From: Sphingobacterium puteale
Lineage (GTDB): Bacteria > Bacteroidota > Bacteroidia > Sphingobacteriales > Sphingobacteriaceae
Direction of reading: 5' to 3'
Length of the DNA stretch: 64,000 nucleotides
Assembly (NCBI RefSeq): GCF_003627955.1
Contig: NZ_RBWS01000018.1
Location: 1-64,000 of the forward strand
Shown: piece after piece, positions 38,907 to 47,594 of the stretch
Position numbering within the stretch: the first letter of the stretch is position 1
How the letters are laid out: every line of letters starts with the position of its first letter
Translations under genes and position numbers: made by a program
Notes under the pieces: generated by a model
Told to the model about the DNA's origin: nothing
Database searches by the model: none
What the model saw: the letters and a program-made list of their open reading frames with translations, nothing else

Positions 38907-41045
38907 CTATTCAACAATCTTAAGTTCGTCAATAATGTTGGTTGCTCCTGCAAATTTATCAATGATAAATAAAACGTAGCGAATGTCAACTGAAATTGTA
39001 CGTTGTAACTTATGGTCGAAGATCACATCGCCGGCCATCGCCTCAATATTACCATCAAAAGCTAGGCCAATTAATTCACCATTGCCATTTATTACGGGAG
39101 AACCTGAGTTTCCGCCTGTTATGTCATTGTCACTTAGGAAGTTTACTGGTAGATACCCTTTTTTGTCAGCATAACGTCCATAGTCCTTATTTTTGTACAG
39201 ATCCATCAAACGTTGCGGTAAATCGAACTCTTCATCACCTTTTTTGTACTTCGCGATAGTACCTTTTAAAGTGGTGTAGAAGTTCTTGTCAGCGTCATTT
39301 CGCGGGTCTTCTGGTAATCCTTTGATTGAACCATATGAAAGACGCAATGTGCTGTTTGCATCTGGATAGAACTTTCCTTTTGGATTGGAAGCCAATACAC
39401 CGGCGACGTATTTGCGGTAAGCTCCATCAAACTTGTCTTGCTCAGCTTTTAAGCTCGGATCTTCCTCACGGTATTTACTGATCAAAGCTGAAGATAATTT
39501 GTACAAGGGATCGTTTGCCAAAATTTCAGCATTTGGATTCTCTAAATAATTATTCAAACGCTCTGCAGAAGCAAAAATGCTGTTTTTTACGGATTCTTTG
39601 ATGTAAGCTGTAAAATCATTATTGTTTTTCGCAGCCAATTCAGCAACATAAGGGGCAATATTCCCTGCTTTTTTGGCATATAGGTTCAATTCGTCGATCA
39701 ATACCTGTTCTTCCAGGGGTAGATACATTTTTTCGTAACCAGCATCGATCGCCGATTTTAGTCGAGGAAGAATACCTTTTCTACGTGCTTCATCACCCGC
39801 AGCATAAACTTCTAAGCCGGAACCGATAGTGTAAGGTAGTGTTGCAATCGCACTGGAACGAATCATTCCCATGAGATAGTTGTCATGTCTAGCTTTCTCG
39901 TTGGTTGCAGTATAGAAAGCATTGATTGTTTTGATCACGTCCCCGTATTCCGCTTTGTTGGCTGCCTTGTTTGCCCATTTATCAAATTTAACCTCATCTT
40001 TAGCTTTTGACGCTGCTGTTTTATGTAAGGTCAACGCGTCAATCATACCTTGACGGTTTTTCCAATAATTGGCGACCTGAGAGTATTTCGACGCATAATT
40101 CAACTTAACTGCCTGATCTTGGTCCATGAATTTTTTCATGGCGTCCATGCCCGTTTTGGAGGCCTCTACCCAAGCAGGGTATGCAAATTTTACGTTTTGA
40201 TTGATTCCACCCGAAGGCATCCAACGATTTGTACGGCCGGGATAACCCAAGATCATTGCAAAATCGCCTTCTTGAATACCTTTTAAGCTTACAGGTAAGA
40301 AATGTTTTGGTTTCAACGGAACATTGTCCTGTGCATATTCCGCAGGGTTTCCGTTTTTGTCTGCATAGACACGGAAAATCGAAAAGTCACCTGTGTGACG
40401 CGGCCATTCCCAGTTATCTGTGTCTCCGCCGAATTTACCGATGCTATTTGGTGGCGTTCCCACTAAACGTACATCGTTATAATCTTGGTACACAAAATAA
40501 TAATATTCATTTCCTTGGTAGAAAGATTTTACCTCAACAACATACTTACCATTTTCGCTGTTCTCTTTTTGGATTTTGGCGATCTCAGCAGCGATAATTT
40601 TGTTGCGCTCATCTTCAGTCATTTTATTATTGACCAAACTTAAGATGCGTTTCGAAACATCATCCATTCGTACGAAGAAGCGGACAGATAGCGATTTTGG
40701 TTTCAATTCCTCGCTTTTTGTTTTTGCCCAGAAACCATTTGTTAAGTGGTCATTTTCTGGTGTGGACAGTTCGGCAATGGCGCCATACCCACAGTGGTGG
40801 TTGGTGAATACCAAGCCTTGGTCAGATACAATCTCTGCAGTACATCCACCGTTGAATTGTACGATCGCATCTTTTAAACTCGAGTGGTTAATGCTGTAGA
40901 TCTCTTCGGCACTTAAACGAAGACCTTTCTTTTGCATATCAGCCTCATTCAGACGCTTTAGATACATTAAAAACCACATTCCCTCATCGGCAAATGCAGC
41001 AAAGCTTGTTGTTATCAGCAACAAACACATCCATAATTTTTTCAT
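38907..41045 (-). CDS. S46 family dipeptidyl-peptidase (DPP7-like)
   Basis: The 712-residue exported serine peptidase has a signal peptide (about 1-19) followed by the S46 fold. The catalytic His is in FTNHHCGYGA, the Asp in GGDTDNWEWPRHTGDFSIFR and the Ser in GGNSGSPVING. Eighteen residues after the Ser lies Gly (GLAFDGN). In P. gingivalis DPP11 that position is Arg and sets preference for Asp/Glu, whereas DPP7 has Gly and prefers hydrophobic P1 residues, so a DPP7-type specificity is inferred. It releases dipeptides from peptides in the periplasm. It is monocistronic. Confidence 0.93.
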   Translation of the reverse strand: MKKLWMCLLLITTSFAAFADEGMWFLMYLKRLNEADMQKKGLRLSAEEIYSINHSSLKDAIVQFNGGCTAEIVSDQGLVFTNHHCGYGAIAELSTPENDHLTNGFWAKTKSEELKPKSLSVRFFVRMDDVSKRILSLVNNKMTEDERNKIIAAEIAKIQKENSENGKYVVEVKSFYQGNEYYYFVYQDYNDVRLVGTPPNSIGKFGGDTDNWEWPRHTGDFSIFRVYADKNGNPAEYAQDNVPLKPKHFLPVSLKGIQEGDFAMILGYPGRTNRWMPSGGINQNVKFAYPAWVEASKTGMDAMKKFMDQDQAVKLNYASKYSQVANYWKNRQGMIDALTLHKTAASKAKDEVKFDKWANKAANKAEYGDVIKTINAFYTATNEKARHDNYLMGMIRSSAIATLPYTIGSGLEVYAAGDEARRKGILPRLKSAIDAGYEKMYLPLEEQVLIDELNLYAKKAGNIAPYVAELAAKNNNDFTAYIKESVKNSIFASAERLNNYLENPNAEILANDPLYKLSSALISKYREEDPSLKAEQDKFDGAYRKYVAGVLASNPKGKFYPDANSTLRLSYGSIKGLPEDPRNDADKNFYTTLKGTIAKYKKGDEEFDLPQRLMDLYKNKDYGRYADKKGYLPVNFLSDNDITGGNSGSPVINGNGELIGLAFDGNIEAMAGDVIFDHKLQRTISVDIRYVLFIIDKFAGATNIIDELKIVE

Positions 41046-41209
41046 ATCAACCTGATAAAAAGTTTGTTTATACCCTACAAAAATGCTTTAATTATGTTAA
41101 AAACCAAAATATTAGACTTTATATTATGCTTTTTCCCAATTTTTATGTCAATTAAAAGTAAATGTGTGCGGGAATGTCCTTCAGGGAAAGTCAAATGGAC
41201 TCTTTTCCT

Positions 41210-41217
41210 TATCTTTG
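41210..41217 (+). promoter_or_regulatory. TATCTTTG -7 element before the DEAD-box helicase
   Basis: An exact TAnnTTTG match lies 4 nt before ATG 41222. No good -33 TTTG was found at the usual distance. If used, the mRNA would be nearly leaderless. Confidence 0.35.
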
Positions 41218-41221
41218 TAAG

Positions 41222-42592
41222 ATGCAGCAATCATTTGAAAATTTTAAATTCAATAAACAGATCTTAAATGCGATCACAGAAGCAGGTTATGAACAGCCGA
41301 CTGAGATCCAAGAGAAGGCAATTACACCGATATTGGCGGGGCAAGATGTGATGGGAATAGCCCAGACAGGAACCGGAAAAACGGCTGCATTTGTATTGCC
41401 CATGCTGATGAAATTGAAATACGCCCAAGGAATTGATGCGCGAGCGTTGATCTTAACTCCGACCAGAGAATTGGCCATGCAGATTGAAGAGAATATCAGG
41501 CTATTTTCTACTTACCTCGATTTACGTTCGGTTGTTTTATATGGCGGATTAGGGCCTAAGACACAGATCGAAACGCTTGAAAAAGGAGTTGATATTATTG
41601 TCGCTACACCTGGCCGATTCTTGGATTTATATTTGGAAGGACATATTGTCGTGAAGTCACTCAAGTTTTTGGTGTTGGATGAAGCGGATAAGATGATGGA
41701 TATGGGCTTCATCAGTAAGATTCACCGTGTATTGGAAATCGTGCCACGTAAACGCCAAAATTTATTGTTTTCGGCGACCATGAGCGAACTTGTTCGTAAG
41801 ATTGCCGGTGATTTTTTGGCTTTTCCCACTGTAATAGAAGTTTCTGAACAGGCAACGCCGGCTAAAACGGTCAGTCAGGCTTTATATTTTGTTCCCAATC
41901 AAAAAACTAAGTTAAATTTACTGCAGCATCTATTGAAAGACGATGAAGCTTTTAGCAGACTGATTGTTTTTTGTAAAACGAAACAAGTTGCGGACAATGT
42001 TTTTCATTTCCTGGAACGTAAATATGGCAAAGACGAAGTCCGTGTTATTCATGCCAATAAAGGGCAGAATACACGTATCAACTCAATCAATGCATTTAAG
42101 GAAGGGAATATCCGTATCCTTGTTGCAACGGATGTTGCGGCACGGGGACTTGATGTTTCCAATGTAAGCCACGTGATCAATTTCGAAGTGCCTATTGTTA
42201 TCGAAGACTATGTACATCGTATCGGACGTACAGGCCGGGCATTTAATGAAGGGGATGCGATCACTTTTTGCAATGAGGCCGAGAAATACTATGTACGAAA
42301 AATTGAAAAATTGATCAAACAGAGTATTCCGGTATATCCAATTCCAGAGGAGGTTTTCGTGGAGAAGACGCCTTTTCAGGAGAAACAGGATATTGCACGC
42401 GATATTGACAACCAAAAGAAAAAAGACAACCCGGATTATCAGGGCGCTTTCCATGAGAAGAAATATGTGATCAAACAAAAGGAAGTACGCGAAGCACAAC
42501 GTGCCTCAGGCTTTAAGCCGAAGGCTAAAAGCAAAGGGAAGTCCAGTGGGGGAAAATCCACAGGACCAAGCCGTAATTTCAAGAAACGTTAA
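41222..42592 (+). CDS. DEAD-box RNA helicase (RhlE-like)
   Basis: The protein has about 456 residues from MQQSFENFKFNKQIL. The Q motif (GYEQPTEIQ), motif I AQTGTGKT, motif II DEAD, motif III SAT, the GRIGRTGR-type motif VI (HRIGRTGRAF) and a basic Lys/Gly/Ser-rich tail (SKGKSSGGKSTGPSRNFKKR) are present. It unwinds RNA, probably in ribosome assembly or RNA decay. I prefer ATG 41222 because the family begins with the F-x-F motif; the earlier ATG at 41162 adds 20 unrelated residues and overlaps the promoter. Confidence 0.94.
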   Translation: MQQSFENFKFNKQILNAITEAGYEQPTEIQEKAITPILAGQDVMGIAQTGTGKTAAFVLPMLMKLKYAQGIDARALILTPTRELAMQIEENIRLFSTYLDLRSVVLYGGLGPKTQIETLEKGVDIIVATPGRFLDLYLEGHIVVKSLKFLVLDEADKMMDMGFISKIHRVLEIVPRKRQNLLFSATMSELVRKIAGDFLAFPTVIEVSEQATPAKTVSQALYFVPNQKTKLNLLQHLLKDDEAFSRLIVFCKTKQVADNVFHFLERKYGKDEVRVIHANKGQNTRINSINAFKEGNIRILVATDVAARGLDVSNVSHVINFEVPIVIEDYVHRIGRTGRAFNEGDAITFCNEAEKYYVRKIEKLIKQSIPVYPIPEEVFVEKTPFQEKQDIARDIDNQKKKDNPDYQGAFHEKKYVIKQKEVREAQRASGFKPKAKSKGKSSGGKSTGPSRNFKKR

Positions 42593-42597
42593 CCAAC

Positions 42598-42843
42598 ATG
42601 CGGTTTACCCCATTAAATATTGCTAGTGCATGCTTGGTCGCCTGGTTTGTCATGGAAAATCCCAATGACGAAAGGGCACTATTTACATGGGGAGCATTTA
42701 TAACTTTGATGGTGCTACTGATAGTGGTAGACATTTTGTTTAGAGTACTCATTAAAGAAAATAAGAAAATGTGGATGTTACAGTTGGCATTTTTGGTGTT
42801 GGTCTGCGTTGCCAGCCTGATCGTTAAAGTGATATTCAGTTGA
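42598..42843 (+). CDS. Small membrane protein of unknown function
   Basis: The 81-residue protein has three hydrophobic segments (about 6-18, 29-51 and 58-80) separated by short charged loops (MENPNDERALF, KENKKMW). It follows the helicase by 5 nt and is probably in its transcript. No family is recognised. Confidence 0.65.
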   Translation: MRFTPLNIASACLVAWFVMENPNDERALFTWGAFITLMVLLIVVDILFRVLIKENKKMWMLQLAFLVLVCVASLIVKVIFS

Positions 42844-42907
42844 TATATTTAAAAGTGAAAATTAAAAAATGGAGATAGTGTATAAGCCCTAGGCTGGTTG
42901 AGGTAAA

Positions 42908-42935
42908 ATCTCAATACTCAGATCTCAATACTCAG
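42908..42935. repeat. Tandem 14-bp direct repeat upstream of gldC
   Basis: ATCTCAATACTCAG occurs twice in direct succession, then TACTAAG and the gldC start codon at 42943. Confidence 0.8.
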
Positions 42936-42942
42936 TACTAAG

Positions 42943-43293
42943 ATGAAAAAAGCAGAAATAAAATTACAAGTAGAGCTTGACGAAAACAATGTTCCTGAAA
43001 ACATCATGTGGTCGTCCACAGACGGGAATAATGCGGAAGAATTACCCGCGAAAGCGATGTTTTTAGCCCTATGGGATTCACATTATAAAAACTCAATGCG
43101 TATCGACCTTTGGACAAAAGACATGCCGTACGACGAGATGAAGCGTTTTTTTTACGAAACTTTACAAACTTTAGGCGACTCCTTTATCCGTTCTTCAGGC
43201 GGGGATCCCATGGCCGAGAAGGTTATTGGTGACTTGCGCGATTACTGTGCGCATTTCGCAGACAAAATGGAAGTATTAATGCCACAACAATAG
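42943..43293 (+). CDS. gldC: Gliding-motility-associated protein GldC
   Basis: The 116-residue cytoplasmic protein matches GldC over its full length (KAEIKLQVELDENNVPENIMW, ALWDSHYKNSMRIDLWTKDMP, LRDYCAHFADKM). In gliding Flavobacteria GldC supports GldB; many non-gliding Bacteroidota keep it, so its presence alone does not prove gliding. No gldB or other gld gene is adjacent. It lies 27 nt upstream of the EVE-domain gene. Confidence 0.9.
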   Translation: MKKAEIKLQVELDENNVPENIMWSSTDGNNAEELPAKAMFLALWDSHYKNSMRIDLWTKDMPYDEMKRFFYETLQTLGDSFIRSSGGDPMAEKVIGDLRDYCAHFADKMEVLMPQQ

Positions 43294-43320
43294 TTTTTAA
43301 CGCTTAACAAACAGTTGATT

Positions 43321-43731
43321 ATGCAATATTTCTTAGTGAAATCTGAACCATTTAAATATAGTTGGGAGCAATTTAATAAAGATGGACGGACGTTTTGGGA
43401 CGGTGTTCGCAATTACCAGGCTAGGAATAACATGAAAGCAATGAAGGAAGGCGATTTGGTCCTTTTCTATCATAGCAACGAGGGAAAGGATGTCGTTGGT
43501 GTCGCCAAGGTCGTGAAAGAATTTTATCAGGACCCAACAACCGACGATGAACGCTGGGTTGTCGTAGATCTGGCTCCTGTTGAAACACTGAAGAAGTCTG
43601 TTACGCTGGAGACCATCAAAGCAGATGAGCAATTACAGGATATCGCTTTGGTAAGACAGGGGCGTCTATCGGTGATGCCGCTAAAGCCTGAGGAATTCGA
43701 CCGAATCTTGGCTTTAGGCAATGGGGAATAA
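43321..43731 (+). CDS. EVE domain-containing protein
   Basis: The protein has about 136 residues from MQYFLVKSEP. The whole length is one EVE (PUA-like) domain: FLVKSEPFKYSWEQF, WDGVRNYQARNNMKAMKEGD, FYHSNEGKDVVGVAKVV and MPLKPEEFDRIL. Such proteins bind modified bases in nucleic acid. It is probably co-transcribed with gldC. The two-residue longer start at 43315 is less likely. Confidence 0.9.
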   Translation: MQYFLVKSEPFKYSWEQFNKDGRTFWDGVRNYQARNNMKAMKEGDLVLFYHSNEGKDVVGVAKVVKEFYQDPTTDDERWVVVDLAPVETLKKSVTLETIKADEQLQDIALVRQGRLSVMPLKPEEFDRILALGNGE

Positions 43732-43776
43732 CCATTCGACATAAAAAGGTGCAGAATCACATTTTTTGCAGCATAT

Positions 43777-43818
43777 AAAATAAAACGAGGATATGTATGT
43801 ATATCCTCGTTTTATTTT
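43777..43818. terminator. Bidirectional terminator
   Basis: An 18-bp perfect stem (AAAATAAAACGAGGATAT and its complement) with a 6-nt loop, between the convergent EVE and thioesterase genes. Confidence 0.9.
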
Positions 43819-43840
43819 ATAGCAATGTATCAGTCCTGTA

Positions 43841-44383
43841 TTAGTTCTTCTGGCTGAACAGACTGACCAATGCTTTTAGTTTTTTTGCATTTTCGGGTTT
43901 TAGTTTTCCCGCAAGAATAAGGCGAAGCTCTCTGCGTTGCAATGCATCTTCATAAGCTTTGTGTTCTGATTCTGTTTCAGGAATCAATACCGGCACAGTT
44001 TTAGGGTTATTGTCGGCATCAACGGCAACAAAAGTATAATACGCTTCATTGGTTTTTACGCGAGTGCCCTCCGGCAAATTTGATGCAAAAATTTCCATGC
44101 GTACCTCTAACGAACTGTTAAATGCACGGGTGACCTGTGCCTGTATGGTGACCACTTCACCCAATTTGATCGAACGTTTAAAAGATACATTATCTACAGA
44201 TACCGTAACGACCACATTGCTACAATGTTTCTGCGCAGCAATAGCCGAACAGATATCCATCCAATATAATAAACGGCCGCCCATGAGATTTCCAAACGTA
44301 TTGGTATCATTCGGAAGGACCAATTCATTCATCTCCGTATATGACTCTCTCGCAAATTTCTCTATCATATTATTTTGTGTCAT
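43841..44383 (-). CDS. Acyl-CoA thioesterase, hotdog fold
   Basis: The 180-residue cytoplasmic hydrolase has the family core LPNDTNTFGNLMGGRLLYWMD with its catalytic Asp, then VSFKRSIKLGEVVTIQAQV and VRMEIFA, and a helical C-terminal tail. Its start overlaps the stop of the reductase gene by one base (TAATGA), so both are one operon. Substrate chain length is unknown. It is longer and only distantly similar to the 1238-1642 protein. Confidence 0.88.
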   Translation of the reverse strand: MTQNNMIEKFARESYTEMNELVLPNDTNTFGNLMGGRLLYWMDICSAIAAQKHCSNVVVTVSVDNVSFKRSIKLGEVVTIQAQVTRAFNSSLEVRMEIFASNLPEGTRVKTNEAYYTFVAVDADNNPKTVPVLIPETESEHKAYEDALQRRELRLILAGKLKPENAKKLKALVSLFSQKN

Positions 44384-45297
44384 TATCTTCCAAGTTCTTT
44401 AGATTGCCTATCAATTATTGCCAGGGACTCTACAAATGAGGTCGGTACATAGCCCAGTTCGTTTTTGGATTTACTGAGATCAAAACCTGTCAGACGAGGC
44501 CTGTTGTCCGCTTGTCCGATACTTGCTGCACTGATTTCCGAGATCAATGATTTGTCAAGTTGCCAATAATCTGCGATAGCATAAACCGCTTCATTGATGG
44601 ACATCAATTCTGCCCCGGAGATATGGAATATCCCACGAGCCTCTCGTTCAATGGCCAATTGACAAGCAGACGCTAAATCATCTACAAATGTAGGCATTCT
44701 CCATTGGTCATTGACTACTTTTATCGCTTCTTTTTGTTTGAGCTTTCCCTTTGCCCAGAGGACCAAATTGGAGCGATTTGGATCAGCGTTGATACCGTAT
44801 ACTAAAATCGTACGTAAAATGGCATAATTACAGGAAGACCGAGCCAGCACTTGCTCAGAAGCATATTTGCTTTTTCCATATTCACTTTGCGGGTTTGGTA
44901 GGTCTAGCTCATGATAAGGGCTGCCTTTTTTGCCATCAAACACAAAGTCGGTGGATAAATGGACCAACTGCGCCTGATTTTTTTCGCAGTAGCTCGCCAA
45001 GGTTTGTACCAGATCTACATTGATTAGCTGGCAGGCTGCTTTATCGGCCTCACATGCTTCAACACTGGTCATCGCTGCAGTATGCACAATCGCATCAAAG
45101 GTATGACTGGATAAAAAATCGGTCAGTTTTGTATGATCCAGTAAATCAATTTGCTCAAATACATATCCAGCTTGATTTGGATTTCTGTTTGAGCCTTTTG
45201 AAATAGCTGTAACTTTATAGCGATCGTCTCCGGCAAGTAGGTCTACGACCTTTTGACCCAAAAAACCGTTGGATCCTGTGACAAGAATTTTTTTCAT
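44383..45297 (-). CDS. NAD-dependent sugar epimerase/reductase (RmlD-like SDR)
   Basis: The 304-residue extended short-chain dehydrogenase has the nucleotide-binding GSNGFLGQ (residues 8-15), a central HTAAMTSVEACE, and the catalytic YxxxK in SEYGKSKYASE. The overall layout is that of dTDP-4-dehydrorhamnose reductases, but no other rhamnose gene is nearby, so the true substrate is open. It is the upstream gene of an operon with the thioesterase. Confidence 0.85.
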   Translation of the reverse strand: MKKILVTGSNGFLGQKVVDLLAGDDRYKVTAISKGSNRNPNQAGYVFEQIDLLDHTKLTDFLSSHTFDAIVHTAAMTSVEACEADKAACQLINVDLVQTLASYCEKNQAQLVHLSTDFVFDGKKGSPYHELDLPNPQSEYGKSKYASEQVLARSSCNYAILRTILVYGINADPNRSNLVLWAKGKLKQKEAIKVVNDQWRMPTFVDDLASACQLAIEREARGIFHISGAELMSINEAVYAIADYWQLDKSLISEISAASIGQADNRPRLTGFDLSKSKNELGYVPTSFVESLAIIDRQSKELGR

Positions 45298-45421
45298 CCG
45301 TATAGTTATTTTTTTATCCGTCTTTTAGTTTAATAGGGACTTACACTGTATCATTTCATCCCGATCCAGTTGTACTCGGGACTAATCCGGGCTTCGAGAA
45401 AACAAGCGGAATTCTGTGCGT

Positions 45422-46366
45422 TTAGTTCGTCCAGATAAAGTCCATTTTATTGGACTGTTTCATCACATTTTCAATGACCGATTTCTCCAGATCGAGAATA
45501 GATTTCAATGCCTGGTAATCAATCTTTTCCGCATCATCGGTAGGCATGTGGTAGTCTGGATGCCCTCCGGTATGGAAAAATAATACAGGAATATTTTTCT
45601 TATAAAAGGAAGTCTGATCGGAACCGCCATTACCATCCTTGCTCAGGTTGAATTTTATTGGCGCCTGGATATCTTTGAAAATTATTGGCCATTGGCTGCT
45701 TGTGCCATATCCGATAACGGCAAGTCCATTATCAGGGTTGTAACGGCCGATCATATCCATATTGAGCATGGCTGTGATTTTTTCAAGCGGTAGGGTGGGG
45801 TGCTCCGTAAAATATTTGGAACCTACTAATCCCAGCTCCTCAGCGCCAAAGGCTATAAATAATAGATTGTAAGGTTCTTTTTCCTTATTGGTGCTAAAAT
45901 AACGGGCAAGTTCCAATAAACCAGCAGTACCAGAAGCATTGTCATCAGCGCCATTGTGGATTTTGCCGACACCCAAGGAGTCTTTCGAACTACCTTGGTG
46001 ACCAGTACCCAAATGATCGTAATGGGCTCCAATAACCACTGTCAGGGCAGCTCCATTATCAATAAAGCCGATAATGTTGTCTGCATCACGGATACTGTCG
46101 GCTACTTTCACTTTCCATACTTTGGCTTTGAAAGATTGACGGTAACCATTTTCACCTTTAGGCTGCAATTTATATTTTTTGAATTCTTTTTCGATATAGT
46201 CAGCAGCTTTGAATACTTCTTTGCTACCAGTTCCTCTACCTTTCATTTTGTCATCTGCCAGGTAGTAGATATGTTTTTTCAGGTTTGAAATTTCAATTTG
46301 CTGTGCTTGTGCGTATTTTGTCAAACAAAGTAAGCAGAGGATTAGGAATAAATTTATGTTTTTCAT
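45422..46366 (-). CDS. Exported M28 family zinc aminopeptidase
   Basis: The 314-residue protein has a signal peptide (about 1-21). Zinc ligands and catalytic acids of the M28 family are visible: GAHYDHLG (His), GADDNASG (Asp), AFGAEELG (catalytic Glu and ligand Glu), LNMDMIG (Asp) and PDYHMPTD (His). It probably removes N-terminal residues from peptides in the periplasm, complementing the S46 peptidase. It is monocistronic. Confidence 0.93.
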   Translation of the reverse strand: MKNINLFLILCLLCLTKYAQAQQIEISNLKKHIYYLADDKMKGRGTGSKEVFKAADYIEKEFKKYKLQPKGENGYRQSFKAKVWKVKVADSIRDADNIIGFIDNGAALTVVIGAHYDHLGTGHQGSSKDSLGVGKIHNGADDNASGTAGLLELARYFSTNKEKEPYNLLFIAFGAEELGLVGSKYFTEHPTLPLEKITAMLNMDMIGRYNPDNGLAVIGYGTSSQWPIIFKDIQAPIKFNLSKDGNGGSDQTSFYKKNIPVLFFHTGGHPDYHMPTDDAEKIDYQALKSILDLEKSVIENVMKQSNKMDFIWTN

Positions 46367-46459
46367 TTTTGATATTTAGTATGGAGATCGCCATAACCTA
46401 CATGACTGGATTCTTGATAATCGGATTATGATCCCCATTTATTTTTAACGTTTTAAAAG

Positions 46460-46486
46460 AAAAGCCTTGCGATTAACAAGGCTTTT
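46460..46486 (-). terminator. Terminator of lspA
   Basis: AAAAGCCTTG pairs perfectly with CAAGGCTTTT around a 7-nt loop, followed on the minus strand by CTTTTAAAA. Confidence 0.8.
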
Positions 46487-46499
46487 GTAAGATATTTCG

Positions 46500-47150
46500 T
46501 TAATCTTCAACGATTTCGCTATGGATACTTGATTTTTCCTCTTTTTCCGTTTTAAAATACCGTTTTTGGAATAGTAATATTAACACAACACCTACTGAGA
46601 TTGCCGAATCAGCGATATTAAATACTGGTCTGAAGAATAGAAAATCTTCGCCACCCCAAAAAGGCACCCAGGTAGGGAATGTACCTTCGATTAACGGGAA
46701 ATAAAGCATGTCGACCACCTTTCCATGCAAGAAGGACGAATAGCCTCCAGCGGCGGGAAATAAGGATGCTTTGTCGTAAAAGGTGCTCTCACTGAAGATT
46801 ACGCCATAGAATGCTGAATCAATGATATTGCCCAAAGCACCAGCGAGAATCAAGGCTACGTTTAATATAAAACCACGGTTGTATTTATTCTTGATCATAT
46901 AGTGTAGACCATATCCAATACCAGCTACAGCCAGTATCCGAAACACGGTCAGGAACAATTTCCCGTAATCACCACCAAATTCCATTCCGTAGGCCATTCC
47001 ATTGTTTTCAATAAAATGGATCTGGAAGAATTTACCTAATATGTGATGACTTTGTCCAATTGTCATCGAGAGCTTAACCCATATTTTGGACAATTGGTCT
47101 ATTAAAAGAATCGCGACAATTAGTGCGACTGGTTTCGTATACCCCTTCAT
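46500..47150 (-). CDS. lspA: Lipoprotein signal peptidase (signal peptidase II)
   Basis: The 216-residue inner-membrane aspartic protease has four hydrophobic helices. The family motifs are ENNGMAYGM, the first catalytic Asp in LGNIIDSAFYGVIF and the second in FNIADSAISVGV. It cleaves prolipoprotein signal peptides. It is longer than the enterobacterial enzyme because of a loop between the motifs (STFYDKASLFPAAGGYSSFL), usual in Bacteroidota. It lies downstream of ileS and a DksA-like gene, a common bacterial ileS-lspA linkage, but a terminator-like stem at 47164-47189 may reduce readthrough. Confidence 0.93.
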   Translation of the reverse strand: MKGYTKPVALIVAILLIDQLSKIWVKLSMTIGQSHHILGKFFQIHFIENNGMAYGMEFGGDYGKLFLTVFRILAVAGIGYGLHYMIKNKYNRGFILNVALILAGALGNIIDSAFYGVIFSESTFYDKASLFPAAGGYSSFLHGKVVDMLYFPLIEGTFPTWVPFWGGEDFLFFRPVFNIADSAISVGVVLILLFQKRYFKTEKEEKSSIHSEIVED

Positions 47151-47163
47151 TGTGCTATAAAAA

Positions 47164-47189
47164 TGGTCTTTGCCCGCGCAAAGACCATA
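47164..47189 (-). terminator. Stem-loop between the DksA-like gene and lspA
   Basis: ATGGTCTTTGC pairs perfectly with GCAAAGACCAT, followed on the minus strand by TTTTTATAG. It would end the ileS-dksA transcript before lspA or act as a partial terminator. Confidence 0.7.
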
Positions 47190-47204
47190 TATTTTTGCTT
47201 AAAA

Positions 47205-47591
47205 TTAATATTGTTTGTTTTTCGCTTCGATGCTCAATGTCGTATGCGGGACAGCTTTCAAACGTTCTTTTTGAATCAGTTTTCCGGTTTCTCTACAGAT
47301 ACCATACGTTTTGTTCTCGATGCGTACCAAGGCTGCTTCAAGGTTGTCGATAAACTTCTTTTGACGCGCAGCCAATTGGTTGGTTTGCTCTTTTTCCAAC
47401 GTTGCAGAACCATCCTCTAAGGTCTTGTAAGTCCCCGCAGTATCATCTGTACCATTCGCATTGCTGTTATTAAGCGTTGCTGTCAACGAGGAAAGCTCTT
47501 CTTTTGCTATTCTAAGCTTGTCCAAGATAATATCTTTGAATTCTTGTAATTCTGAATCGCTATAGCGTGTTTTCTCGTTGTTGTTTGCCAT
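47205..47591 (-). CDS. TraR/DksA family protein with reduced zinc finger
   Basis: The 128-residue protein has an N-terminal coiled coil (about 12-100) and the C-terminal DksA motif YGICRETGKLIQKERLKAVP. Only one Cys is left; the other three zinc-binding positions are lost (HTTLSIEAK instead of a CxxC pair). This form is frequent in Bacteroidota. It probably binds RNA polymerase through the secondary channel. It begins 3 nt after ileS. Confidence 0.85.
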   Translation of the reverse strand: MANNNEKTRYSDSELQEFKDIILDKLRIAKEELSSLTATLNNSNANGTDDTAGTYKTLEDGSATLEKEQTNQLAARQKKFIDNLEAALVRIENKTYGICRETGKLIQKERLKAVPHTTLSIEAKNKQY

Positions 47592-47594
47592 AAT

